Shown one piece after another: positions 44,130-54,300 of a stretch of DNA of 64,000 bases. The first letter of the stretch is position 1, and each line of letters starts with the position of its first letter. This DNA comes from Bathynomus jamesi. Taxonomy: Eukaryota > Arthropoda > Malacostraca > Isopoda > Cirolanidae. The stretch covers positions 270,001 to 334,000 of the forward strand of contig JAJOZX010000872.1 in NCBI GenBank assembly GCA_023014485.1, in the 5' to 3' direction. Under the pieces are notes generated by a model that saw only the letters and a list, made by a program, of their open reading frames with translations, did no database searches and was not told the origin of the DNA. The position numbers and the translations under genes were made by a program.

Positions 44130-44584
44130 CTAGGGTTATGACTTTTTAATTTTTTGTCATAAATATTGTTTCCTGTATCATCAATCGATGAACTTTTGCT
44201 TGAAAACAATAAAAAGGGGCCTAATTCTTCAGAATTAAAAAAAAATGTCACCCCGAAAGCAAATATAGTATATTAGTATATTCGAGACAGCTGCATTGCA
44301 CCATTCTAGATTGGTTACCTGATGATTATCATAAATTGTCCAATATCTTGCAACAATACCGAAAAGCACTAAATACTCTGGAAAATCACTGGAACAGAGA
44401 CCCATCTGCAATAGCTATACCAAGGGCAACCAATATTTATTATTTTATTAATTTTTTATTTTTTATTTTGGGGTGAAGTTTTTTCAAAATATATCGAAAA
44501 AACTGTTATTTTCATTGTCAGGGGGCAAAAGTTCATCGATTTATGATACAGGAACATGAGGTTATAAAAATGTCATAACCCTAG
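44130..44584. mobile_element. 455-base hAT-like MITE
   Basis: Ends CTAGGGTTATGAC and GTCATAACCCTAG are inverted, and a second inverted block (CCTGTATCAT, ATCGATGAACTTTTGC) follows on each side. Flanking octamers AGTGAACA (44122-44129) and ACTGAACA (44585-44592) differ at one base, consistent with an aged 8-bp hAT duplication. Confidence 0.8.
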
Positions 44585-44937
44585 ACTGAACACACAATAA
44601 ACAATGAAGCCTATTGATAACTGAAATAATGTAAATACAGTACGGCACATTAAATGGATTAAGTCGAAAAAAATGTAATGCATAAAAGGAGCACAAACAA
44701 TCGGATGCGAAATGAGTTATATGAAAGAACACAATAACAGGGTGATACAACACTACGGTATTGGTACAACACTTGAAATAGGCCTACTGCGGTCTTAATG
44801 AGAGAGTTAGTTTGCCGGTTGCTTGCGTACACTTTTGGGTACAGCCTATTCTCGACGCTGCGGTTACACTGTGTAGGTTACGCGGGAATTGCTTAACACG
44901 AAGGCAAAGGTAGGCTTACCGGGATGATGAATAACTC

Positions 44938-45080
44938 TGGAGATTGAAGACTTACGTGAAGGGTTGACTGTATTGCGTTTCGCCCTTGATGACCTTGGAT
45001 ACTATAGGCTTAGGTGAAAGTTTGACCGTATTGCGTTTCGCCGAAGATGAACTTGGAGACTGTAGGCTTAGGTGAAGAAG
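44938..45080. repeat. 59-base tandem repeat, ~2.4 units
   Basis: GACTGTATTGCGTTTCGCC (44965) and GACCGTATTGCGTTTCGCC (45024) are 59 bases apart, and TAGGCTTAGGTGAA recurs at 45004 and 45063. The area (44800-45460) is noticeably less AT-rich than its surroundings. Confidence 0.75.
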
Positions 45081-45099
45081 GATGTGCTGAGGGCCTGGG

Positions 45100-45530
45100 C
45101 TTCAAAGGACTGGCCATACCGGCGAGAGGATGAGTGTTGAAAGCCGGGAGAGACTTGTGTAAAGGGGCCAACGGAAAACGCCTACAGCATTGTTGTTGTT
45201 TCTTGCAGGATGGAATTGTAGAGTCGCCTCAAGTGCTGCTTCGTTTCTTGTATGGTTGAAGTGTGACTTGAAGGACTGAGGTCGAAGCGGCGTTACGTGG
45301 AGAGAGATTCACGAGGAGAAGTAAAGAGCGGAGTGAGAGCGAGTTTCAGTGAACTCTGACTTATAGGCTCGTAAGACGCTAACTTTTCGCGGTCATTTTT
45401 GGGAAAAAACACAAGCGTCCTTTTGTTTCTCTCTCTCCTTGACGAACCACGTGTGTTTTTCGATTCCTGATGATTCCAAGATGTCTGCGAACGGCGAGGA
45501 AAAAGAATCTCTCTCTCTCTCTCTCTCTCT
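45100..45530. other. possible 5' region of the following CR1-like LINE
   Basis: More GC-rich than flanks, with GAGAGCGAGTTTCAGTG words and a (CT)n at 45510-45532. It leads directly into the ORF1-like remnant. Its true nature is uncertain. Confidence 0.3.
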
Positions 45531-45534
45531 TTAT

Positions 45535-45710
45535 CAGAAGGATGATGTCCACCTCAATGCCAACGGTAAAGGTGTGCTAGGCGCGCTGCTTGACCGGCAC
45601 CTATACCGTATGGTGAGGTCAAGCCCGGGGATTGATGACGGCCCCCTACCGGGGAGAGATGATGTTGAGCCGCTGGCGGACGTACCTTCAACTGAAGGGT
45701 GCGTCCATGT
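45535..45710 (+). pseudogene. CR1-like ORF1 C-terminal remnant (GDSL-esterase type)
   Basis: The segment DDVHLNANGKGVLGALLDRH matches the last block (D-x-VHLN-x-x-G-x-x-x-L-x-x-x-L) of GDSL/SGNH-type esterase domains carried in ORF1 of many CR1 elements. The catalytic Asp/His region would be the DxVH. Upstream esterase blocks are absent. The reading continues PSTEGCVHV up to the hAT insertion. Confidence 0.6.
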
Positions 45711-46193
45711 GAGGGTTGGCACAGAAGTGGGTAACCCGTTTTTCCCCACCTGGGTTTTTTTTTTAAACCCACTTGAAAACCCCGCTATTTTACCCACCCA
45801 GGTGGGTTTTTTCAAAAGTTTCCATTTCTTTTATATTTATCTGTATTTTTTCATTAAAATAGGAATACCATTTGTTATATTATTTATAATTACTAACTAA
45901 TGCTCTATAAACTAAACAGGTTATTCAATCTATGTAGGACATTGAAAAGTTTAGTCAATAAGTTTACATTTGTATTGCAGCATTGAACAGTAGGTTATGA
46001 AACTCATTGAAAAACAAAATTACATATAACTTTATTTGTTCCTTCTACACTTAACACTTCATTCCATTCACCTTACTTTTTCTTCCTGCACCTGCTACAC
46101 GTGGCATTTTTCTTTGTAAATAATATGTTCAATTTTATATTGTAACTAGACCTATAGTCTATTCATTAATTATAATAAAGATTTTTTTAATTA

Positions 46194-46229
<36 letters not shown>

Positions 46230-46887
46230 TATAAAATTATTTTACATTCAATCTTACACACAAAAATATTAATAATTATAGCTGACAGCTATCAAATAAA
46301 ATTTACTGTAGTGTACACTGTACAGTATTTAAATAATAGTTACAATCAAGTGTGTCAAGTGCTGATGCCTGACAGTATTTGTTAACAAACTCTCTTTCTC
46401 ACTACTGGGAACCACCTGAATAATGTACATTGCATTATTTGATCCTTACTGACTAACCCTGAAGTATGAACAGAGCACAACATGTTCAAACAAGTTACAC
46501 AGATCACTCCCATGAATTGTCACTCTTTGGTAATTGGGTGGAAATCTGTTTGAACATGTCTGCTGTCAGGGGTTGTTGAGTTTGCTAAATGAGCTGTGTG
46601 TTTATCTAAAATACGGTACACGAGTCATGAAATATTTTATAAATTAAATACAGGTGTATTTTATTGTCAACTGTATTCCTTTTATAAATGTTTTTATCAT
46701 GTTATACCTCTAAACCATTTAGCAGGTATAAAAAGATAAATAACATTAATTATTATTGTATTGGAGACTTATAATAATAATATACTTTTTAAAAAAACCC
46801 GATTTCCCCCAATTTTGTCGGGGTTTTATTGAAAAAACCCGGGCGGGCTGGTTTTTTTCAATAAAGTGGCCAATTATACCAACCCTG
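45711..46887. mobile_element. 1.18-kb non-autonomous hAT element
   Basis: Ends AGGGTTGGCACAGAAGTGGG (first base G instead of the expected C) and CCAATTATACCAACCCTG form inverted termini. Perfect 8-bp duplication GTCCATGT at 45703-45710 and 46888-46895. Sub-terminal inverted C/G-rich pieces (ACCCACCCAGGTGGG near 45795; AAAAAACCCGGGCGGG near 46835). A (TA)n tract lies at 46197-46227. No transposase. Confidence 0.92.
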
Positions 46888-46949
46888 GTCCATGTACAAG
46901 TGGGTGACCCTCCTTCCCCGTTGGAGGGGGGCTCAGGTTCCTGCGGAAG

Positions 46950-49700
46950 TTGCCCCACGTTGGTGAGGGGCTCTGCAACTCCCGACAGCCCTGGCTGTTC
47001 AGGAAACGGGTCGTGCTAGGGGGCGGTCAGAATAGGGAAGGCTTCCTCCGTGCAGTGCTTTTTAATGCTAGGTCGATTAGGAATAACTTTTGCAGGCTAC
47101 GGGCGCTCTTAGCATCAGAATACCAGGATATCGTTGCTATCACAGAGTCCTGGATTCGTACTGATCGTAGGGACTACATCGGGGAGTTCGAGATTCCCAC
47201 GTATAGAATGTTTCACAAAAACCGCACCCGTAGGGGGGGGGGAAGGGGTACTAATATGCGTGAGGGACACGTTGAGTCCGGTTGACTGCCAGGTTCGATT
47301 GGAACGGGAGCTGCTTGGCGTCGATCTGAACGTGGGAGGGACGAACTATAGTTTAATCTTGGTATACGGACCTCCGCATCCTCTCCTCGAGGAGGATACA
47401 GCCCTGTACACCGAATTCCGTAGCCTGCTAGGGGATAGGAAACTTCAACTGTCGCGGCATAAAATGGGAAGAGAGGACTGCTGATGCCGAAGGGAGGAGG
47501 GTAGTTGACTTTGACCCACTGAGTGAGGAAGTTCTCATCAGCAATGAGCCTACACGAGGCGAAAGCGTTCTAGACTTAGTATTCACGACCGAATACAACC
47601 TCGTCACTGGCCTCACCCTTGACGAATCGTTGGGCGGAAGTGATCACGGTCTTATTAGGTTCTGTGTCTGCGTCCCTCGGGTGAAGCGTAGTAACTCGAG
47701 AGGCAGTAAGCTTGATCTACGGCGGGCGGACTTTGTTAGCCTCCAGGATAGCGTACGTGAGATGGGGTTAGAGGTCGGCGGCGATGTTGAAGTAGTGTGG
47801 AGTGCATTCCGGGACCAGTTTATGGTGCTGCAGTCTGCTGCCATACCCTCAAAACCGGTCACTCCCGCTTCAACGCAGCCTAAGTGGTTCATTCGTGACA
47901 TCGCTTCGGCTATCCGAAATAGGAAAGTAGCGTGTAGGAGGGCGAAGGCCAATCGTTCCCATGAGAACACTGAGGGGTATGTCTGCCTGTGCAGGGAAGT
48001 GAAGGCGAAGGTTAGGCTAGCGAAACGTAACAAAGAACTACGGGTGGCAAGCCTCTGCAAGGGGAACCCTAAGGAGTTCTTCAGTTATGTTAATAGTAGA
48101 AAGCCCATTAGAAGCGGCGCTCTGCGGACCTCCGACGCGGACATCGCTAATGTGCTGAATGAGTACTTTGCTGGAGTGTTCACCAGGGAGGACACCCGCG
48201 TCATCCTCGAGCCAGGCGTGAGGCACGAAGGTGCTGGCCTGGATATTGAGTGTTCGGTGTACCGCGACAGTCGTTGCCGATAGAATAGACAAACTGAGCG
48301 CGTTTAAGGCTCCTGGGCCAGACCAGTTCCTCCCCAGAGTGTTGAGGGAGGTGCGCGACCAGATGGCTCCCCACCTGGCTACAGTCTTCAACAAATCGTT
48401 GGAGACGGGCCAGGTGCCTGGTGACTGGAGGGAAGCCAACGTGATTCCTATCTTTAAGAAAGGGGATCACGAAAGTCCAGGGAACTATCGTCCCATTAAT
48501 CTCACTTCGGTTGTAGGTAAATTATTAGAGGGGGTAATCGCGCATAAGATCGTTGACCATTTGGATTCCTACAAGCTGCTTGGGGACTCCCAACATGGGT
48601 TTAGACGGCATAGGTCGTGTCTCACCAACTTGCTCGAGTTTTTCCACTTCATGTTCAGTATGTATGATAAGAGTAGGGCGATTGATATACTTTATCTCGA
48701 CTTTCAGAAAGCCTTTGATAAGGCACCTCACCGCCTGCTAATGGCCAAAGTGCGCGCGCTGGGTATCGGTGGGGAAGTAAGTAGGTGGATTGAAAACTGG
48801 CTGAACAATAGGCGGCAGAGGGTTGTAATTAAAGGGGCTAGTTCGGGTTGGGCCTCGGTCACTAGCAGGGTTCCTCAGGGTTCCGTTTTGGGGCCACTGT
48901 TGTTTATCATTTACATAAATGATATTGACGGTAGCATCGTCAGTAGGATCGCCAAATTCGCTGATGACACGAAGCTTGGGGCCAATGTTGGGACGCCCGA
49001 GGCGATCGAGCAGCTGCGTGCCGAACTACGTAGGATAGGAGAGTGGTCCGAAAAATGGCAAATGCCGTTTAACTTGGGCAAATGCAAGGTGATACACATT
49101 GGCTACGCCAATCCCAAGTTGTACTACTACATGTTGGGAGTTATATCGAGGCCACTGATTTGGAAAAGGACTTGGGTGTGCTAATTAGCAGCGACCTTAA
49201 GTTTACAAAACAGTGCGTACAGGTAGAAATTCGATTTCAGAACAAGGAGATTGTGCTCCCTCTGTACAATTCTCTGGTTCGGCCGCACCTCCTGAAGTAT
49301 GCTGTGCAGTTCTGGTCGCTCACCCTCAGGAAAGATATTGAGAAGCTGGAGCGAGTCCAGGCGAGGGCCACAAAGTTAATCCCTTCCGTTAGGCATATGG
49401 GCTACAATCGACGCTTACGCGCCCTGAATTTGTTTTCGCTGGAAACTTGGAGGCTGCGCGGTCAACTCATCGAGGTTTTCAAGTTCTTACCCGGGTTCAA
49501 CAATGTCGATTTTAGAAGCATGTTTAGTTTAAATGATATACCCAACTCGCAACAATCGTTGGAAGTTGGATTTGAAACGGTTTAGCACTAGTGTGTGTGG
49601 GAATTACTTTACCTATAAGATCTGTGACACGTGGAACAGGTTACCTTCTTCTGTGGATCTGTTGAAGAAAAGGTTAGACCGAATCTTGCATACTATTTGA
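46950..49700 (+). pseudogene. CR1-like ORF2 (endonuclease-RT) with frameshifts
   Basis: ORF2 supplies APE endonuclease and reverse transcriptase for target-primed insertion. Endonuclease: RAVLFNARSIRNNFCRLRAL, DIVAITESWIRTDRRDY, GGEGVLICVRDTL (after a frameshift) and SLILVYGPPHPLLEED; SDHGLIRF at 47640. RT: SAFKAPGPDQFLPRVLREV, WREANVIPIFKKGDHESPG NYRPINLTSVVGKLLE, SQHGFRRHRSCLTNLLEF, DILYLDFQKAFDKAPHRLL, SRVPQGSVLGPLLFIIYIND and AKFADDTKLGANV. C-terminus: LYNSLVRPHLLKYAVQFWS, KLERVQARATKLIPSVRHMG, FSLETWRLRGQLIEVFK and DTWNRLPSS-VD-LKKRLDRIL. FADD is present. Frames change near 47260, 47485, 48255, 49145 and 49580. Confidence 0.9.
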
Positions 49701-49805
49701 GTGACAGAATTTTTCCCTGGCACCCATTGCCATTAGTACCTCCTTAGTATGGGCCGCAAGGCCTTTTGAGGTACTACTATTCCTTGTAACTCCTTGTAAC
49801 TCCTT

Positions 49806-50074
49806 GAGCACCATTTTGTGTTTCCTTTCCTTCGTGGTTTTATTCATCATATATATATATATACTGTATATGAAAATTATTTCACGAAAGTGACACGTGA
49901 AAAATATTTATGATGAATAAAACCACGAAGGGAAAGAAACACAAAGTGGTGCTCAAGCGCTTTCGTCTAATGACATCCTCAGGAACACTGAGTGTTCCTG
50001 AGGATGTTATTAGACGAAAGCGCTTGAGCACCACTTTGTGTTTCTTTTCCCTTCGTGGTTTTATTCATCATAAA

Positions 50075-50075
<1 letters not shown>
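49806..50075. repeat. fold-back with hammerhead-like core, copy D
   Basis: A partial arm (49806-49850) is followed by a leader with ATTTCACGAAAGTGACACGTGAA (49879-49901) and a long palindrome (49909-50072; arms AACCACGAAGGGAAAGAAAC / complement, GGTGCTCAAGCGCTTTCGTC / complement, ATCCTCAGGAACACT / complement). On the plus strand CTGAGGA (49998-50004), a short hairpin and GAAAGC (50016-50021) match the hammerhead core; on the opposite strand the stem GTC-ATTA-GAC is intact (complement of 49968-49977). Confidence 0.7.
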
Positions 50076-50107
<32 letters not shown>

Positions 50108-50108
<1 letters not shown>

Positions 50109-50698
50109 TAGTCAAACTGTGTAACCAGTCATTTCGCGAAATGACTAAAATCTTCAGCCATTACGCGAAATGTCTGAAATTCCACTATAGTCATTTCGTG
50201 AAATGGCTAAAATGACTTTTGTCATGAATTCATAGAAATAACAATCATCACAATAAAATTGGAAACCTTTATTTAACTAACTAAATCTGCCAAAACATAC
50301 ATACTTATTTGAACAGACCTGTGGATGTGAGAAACACTCTTTAAATACACATTTGAACACATTTGAATTTTCGATATAGAGATTTTCAAATACTAACCGG
50401 GCCTTCAATGTTATTCTGATGTCCGCCATTGAAGGCCGGGTTAGGTCAACTGTATGGCCTTGACAATTGGTTAGGATAAGTCGTGTTATTTTCGTTAAAA
50501 CTAACGAAAATAACACAACTTAACCTAACCAATTGTCAAGGGCATACACTTTACCAAACTGGGCAAATGATCTTGTGCGAAATGACAAAGGTGGAATTTC
50601 AGCCATTTCGCGTAATGGCTGAAGATGTTAGTCATTTCGCGAAATGATCAAGTGAAACAGCCATTACGCGAAATGGCTGATTACACACTTTGACTAAC
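50108..50698. mobile_element. fold-back element rich in ATTTCGCGAAAT palindromes
   Basis: Ends TTAGTCAAACTGTGTAA and TTACACACTTTGACTAA are inverted, with (TA)n outside both. Each arm (about 110 bases) contains several CATTTCGCGAAATG and CCATTACGCGAAATGGC hairpin words. The interior holds a copy of the GTTAGTTAG fold-back family (50395-50570). No gene. Family unknown. Confidence 0.75.
50395..50570. repeat. GTTAGTTAGCC fold-back family, divergent copy 4
   Basis: GACAATTGGTTAGGATAAGT / ACTTAACCTAACCAATTGTC and GTGTTATTTTCGTTAAAA / complement. The outer pieces GGCCTTCAATG and CATTGAAGGCC form their own inverted pair within the left side (50402-50443). More diverged than copies 1-3. Confidence 0.65.
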
Positions 50699-50710
50699 AT
50701 TATATATATA

Positions 50711-52205
50711 TACAGGGTGTTTCAGGAGGAAATGTCAATACTTCGGGAGGTGATAGTATCAGTCATTGTGAGAAAAAAAGTTCATATGAACATGTCTAAA
50801 ATTCTGAATGGTTACGGAGATAGAGCTGTTTGAATCTACAAATACAAAAGCATTGTTAATGGTAATCAAGAAAAAGAAACCAATTACTGTTTTTAACATT
50901 TAATGTTTAAACATTGGCATTTTGAATGGTATCAGATACAGAAATGACAAATTTGTTACAGTTTACAATACGTTTTTGAAAATCCCACCGTCAACCTCAA
51001 TGCACTTTGCAACTCGTGTGCGAAGATCGCGTGTTGTTCGTCCGCGTTGATCTTGACGTTCCTTTATGCGGGCAGCAGCATCCAAAATGCGCGCGAGCAA
51101 TTCGTCTCGTGTATCCACCTTTCTTTTGTAAACTTGACTTTTCATCCACCCCGACAAACAATACTCTAACGGAGAGAGGTCTGGAGACCTTGGTAGCCAT
51201 TGAATGGGACCACCGCGGCCGATCCATCGACCAGGGAAAGTTTGATTTAGGTATTGCATCACCAGACGGGTAGAATGTGGAGGAGCTCCGTCATGCTGAA
51301 AGTACATACCAGCGCATGTAGCCAAAGGAACATCCTCCAATAGTTCTGGCAATTCATTTTGCAGAAATTCTAGGTAACTTTGTCCTGTAAGACGATTCTC
51401 TAAAGTAACAGGGCTAATCAGCTGATCATCGATGATACCGCACCACACATTGGCAGAGAAGCGATGTTGAAAATTTGTTTCCACAGTGGCATTTGGATTT
51501 TCGTCTGACCACCGATGAAAGTTAAGTGTGTTGTTGATACCGTCACGGGTGAAAGTAGCTTCACGGTGAACAGTATTAATCGAAGCAATCGGCGATTAGC
51601 ATTTACCCAATGACAAAATTCCAGTCTTCTGTGTGGCACACCGAGACGTGTAGAGATTCTTCGTGAGCTAGTAGTAGGACTACGCTCTACCAACTGAAGA
51701 ATGTTTCCACTTCATCCACATCTTGTTGACCTTCACGTTCAGATGAAACATGAGCGCTGGGAAGTGTACCAATCTCACGCAATGTGTTGAAAACCCTGGT
51801 AAACACACTTCGATCCGGAATTCTGCGGTTTGGAAACCGTCGACGGTATTCTGCAACAGCAGCTGTTGCACTTTCATCGCAAAAACTGTAGACATACACC
51901 ATATCTGCATATTCGGCATGTGTGAAGGTGTGTGGCGTTCTTAACACTGCTTCAAACACCAAACAATGTCACTCACAACAGTCAGCTGTCGATTGGCTTA
52001 TGTTACATGCTTACATTACAGCTTACATGGTTCAAGGTTATAGGGGAGGGAAGGGGGGGGGAAGAGCTGCGCGCGCATCAGATTCAAACAGCTCTTATCT
52101 CCGTAACCATTCAGAATTAGACACATGTTCATATGAACTTTTTTTCTCACAATGACCGATACTATCACCTCCCGAAGTATTGACATTTCCTCATGAAACA
52201 CCCTG
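50711..52205 (-). mobile_element. Tc1/mariner-like element with ~120-base TIRs
   Basis: Ends CAGGGTGTTTCAGGAGGAAA and TTTCCTCATGAAACACCCTG, with inverted similarity through GAACTTTTTTTCTCACAATG and CAGCTCT-ATCTCCGTAACCA. TA precedes the left end. The transposase lies on the minus strand. Same superfamily as 62766-64000 and probably as the tail remnant in 23654-24228. Confidence 0.9.
50963..51962 (-). pseudogene. DUF4817/DDE-type transposase, frameshifted
   Basis: N-terminal helix-turn-helix segment of the DUF4817 type: [20 protein letters not shown] followed by [20 protein letters not shown] and LREIGTLP. The frame then changes near 51700 and 51540. The first catalytic block reads LFTVKLLS where relatives have L-F-T-D-E-A-T-F; a one-base deletion explains the loss of the Asp codon. 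The next block is NFQHRFSANVWCGIIDDQLI, then QHDGAPPHSTRLVMQYLNQT, GRWIGRGGPIQWLPRSPDLS and PLEYCL. By my count 41 residues separate the second Asp from the final Glu. C-terminus YKRKVDTRDELLARILDAAA and the end FKNVL. Inactive as it stands. Confidence 0.85.
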
Positions 52206-52212
52206 TGTGTAT

Positions 52213-52215
<3 letters not shown>

Positions 52216-52288
<73 letters not shown>
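52216..52288. repeat. (TA)n(GA)n microsatellite
   Basis: TA to 52263 then GA repeats, placed between the transposon end and a 5S-derived SINE. Confidence 0.95.
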
Positions 52289-52317
52289 ATGCAATGATAG
52301 GGTTGTTTAACCTCCTT

Positions 52318-52498
52318 CGCATCATCTAAGACCATATGACGAAGAGGACCTACAGCTTTACGTGGGATCCGGAACCACCGGTCGCTACATAATCTTGATG
52401 CAGAAGACGGTCTCCCATTCAACTACTACCCAGACCAAATGTCGTTTAACTAACTTGGCTGATCGACGGGAAGCAGTGTTACGACGTTGGTTACGACA
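52318..52498 (-). mobile_element. 5S rRNA-derived SINE, copy 2
   Basis: Minus strand: GATCAGCCAAGTTAGTTAAA and GGTCTGGGTAGTAGTTGAAT then GGGAGACCG, which follow 5S box A, the intermediate element and box C. The body reads GGTTCCGGATCCCACGTAAA and GCTGTAGGTCCTCTTCGTCA. It is the most 5S-like of the three copies around the GGGAGACC block. Confidence 0.8.
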
Positions 52499-52524
52499 TA
52501 GCCCGAGAGACAGAGTTACAGGCT

Positions 52525-52855
52525 AACAAAGATCCTAAGATCCACTCTAGATTAGCCCAAGAAGGAAGTAGAAAAAATAGAAATAGCAAATGAAAATAAA
52601 GAACACTTAAAATTTATATCATGCTTTCACTTATAGACGTGTAAAGCTTTCACACGGGAATAGTAGTAATAGTAAAGTATAGAACAAACAAGGTTCTCTC
52701 CCTCCTTCGCCAGCCACTGCTGACAGAAAATAGTGGTGAAAGGAGATTTAAAGGAAAGTAGGAAAAAGTATAATGAAGAGAAAAGCTTCAGAGTTCATTC
52801 ACACCATACCTACATTTATCTCGTTTACTCAGTTACGCATTAGAAGACAATGGAC
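52525..52855 (+). repeat. dispersed repeat family R, copy 2
   Basis: Starts with TAGCCCAAGAAGGAAGTAGA, then AAGCTTTCACACGGGAATAG, ACAAACAAGGTTCTCTCCCT, and ACCATACCTACATTTATC. The complement at 56105-56405 has all these blocks in order (GGTATGGTG..., CTACTTCCTTCTTGGGCTA). Confidence 0.7.
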
Positions 52856-53119
52856 TTTTTTATTTATTTATATACAAGAAGTCATTAATTATACCAAATA
52901 CATATATATACGTACATACCGAAGATTTATTATATAATTTATACCGTGTCCTTCGCATAGGAAGGATAAAGGAGCACCGGTCCAGAGGGCACCTCCAGCT
53001 GGCGACCTACAATTTAAGAATTCCCCATGCATAATGGGGAATGATAATGCATGATATGCATAATTCTTTTTCTTGCCAAATTTTGGTACACAATATTTAA
53101 AACTAAAGTTCCACTCTAA

Positions 53120-53460
53120 CTTTTTTTTATGTAGAAAGTAGGGGACCAAGGGTGGGTGCCCGCAAAAATGCCACCCTTTATAAGAGCCAAAATAAAGGCC
53201 TCCGAAGCTCACGATGCTTTTTTTTTTAAATTTTGAAAAGATTGTGTAGTGTGTAAAATGCATGTATGTATAGAGAAGAATAGAGGGAGAAGTGTGTGTT
53301 TGAGAGCATGCTGGACTGTTCACAGGGTAGATGAAAGACAGAAAAAGGTCAGCGAAAGAGGACAGTAACAGGAGAAACGGGAATTTCAGCACTCCCTGTC
53401 TCCTGCCTAACGTCCACCCCGGAGTACTTCCCTGGTCGATTGGTGCCTACAATCTCTTCC
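53120..53460 (-). mobile_element. non-autonomous repeat sharing the jockey-like LINE 3' tail, copy 2
   Basis: Plus-strand words GACCAAGGGTGGGTGCCCGC (LINE 3' tail, complemented), TGAGAGCATGCTGGACTGTT, CACAGGGTAGATGAAAGACA and CACTCCCTGTCTCCTGCCTA. The same order occurs at 58205-58507 with CTTCCCTGGTCGATT at the end of both, which marks the 5' end of the element. Confidence 0.7.
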
Positions 53461-53502
53461 TTGAACTTTGAACTAAGTAGCTTCCCCTGAGATGAGTACG
53501 AC

Positions 53503-54300
53503 TATTCGGAAGTTTTGACTCCCAAGAGATCTCATCAAGCTTCCCATCATCTGAGAACTCCCAGTGCTCTGAAATCAGACCCGACCAGCGCCTCCTACTA
53601 CATTTATTGCAAAAGGGAACATCGCTACCTCTATATAAAACTACAAAACTTTATAAGTAAATCGCAGAATATCTAACTTAGAGAAAGTACTAACATTCCT
53701 ACACTGTAAACCTAAGTAGCATCTATAACATTTTAAACATCTATTCGGAAGTTTTGGTTCCCGAGAGATCCCATCAAGCTTCTTCCCCCTTTCTACCAAT
53801 GGGGTATCATCTGAGAACTCCCAGCGCATGCTCTGAAACCAGACCCGACCAACGCCGCCTACATTTATTGAAGAAGGGAACATTATTACTTTTACTAATT
53901 GGGGGGGGGGGGGAAGAGGAGCAAAAGAAAGACGGAGGCGAGAGGAGTGGCTTCCCTAAATAGTTTAATATAGCTATTCGGAGGTTTTGAGTCCCGAAAA
54001 TTCTAATCTATTACAAACACGTAAATAAACAAAGTAAAAAAAAAAAAGTCTTTAATTTGACTACTCTCAGTACTCTACAACCAGACCAGACCAGCGCCTC
54101 CTACTACATTTACTCTTAAGGGAAATCACTGCTTCTATCTCAATAAATAAACAAGGAGCCATTCTTTATACTTAATTTGCTCTTCGGAGGTTTTGACTCC
54201 CGTGAATTCCCATCAAGCTTCCCGTCTCTACCAATAGGGATATTTGAGAACTCCCAGTGCTCTATAACCAAACCAGACCAGTACCTCGTGAGAGAGAGAT
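53503..54300. repeat. tandem array, four degenerate ~230-base units
   Basis: Units start at 53503, 53741, 53973 and 54181 with TATTCGGAAGTTTTGACTCC-like sequence, then GATC-CCATCAAGCTTCCC, GAGAACTCCCAGTGCTCT, CAGACC-GACCAGCGCCTCCT and ACTACATTTATT. Spacings are 238, 232 and 208 bases. A related inverted piece is at 55497-55600. Function unknown. Confidence 0.75.

Larger units (their letters stand above)
45535..49815 (+). mobile_element. CR1-like LINE, long copy interrupted by a hAT element
   Basis: An ORF1 tail (45535-45710), the inserted hAT element (45711-46887) and ORF2 (about 46950-49700) are arranged as in CR1 elements. The 3' end is a tandem of ACTCCTTGTA decamers (49789-49807), also present at the end of the deleted copy at 56850-57530. 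A fold-back follows immediately. Confidence 0.85.

Noticed and set aside
45191..45260. Possible exon after TTGTTGTTTCTTGCAG
   Set aside because: Acceptor-like, but one frame stops within four codons, another is short and matches nothing, and there is no matching donor or conserved product.
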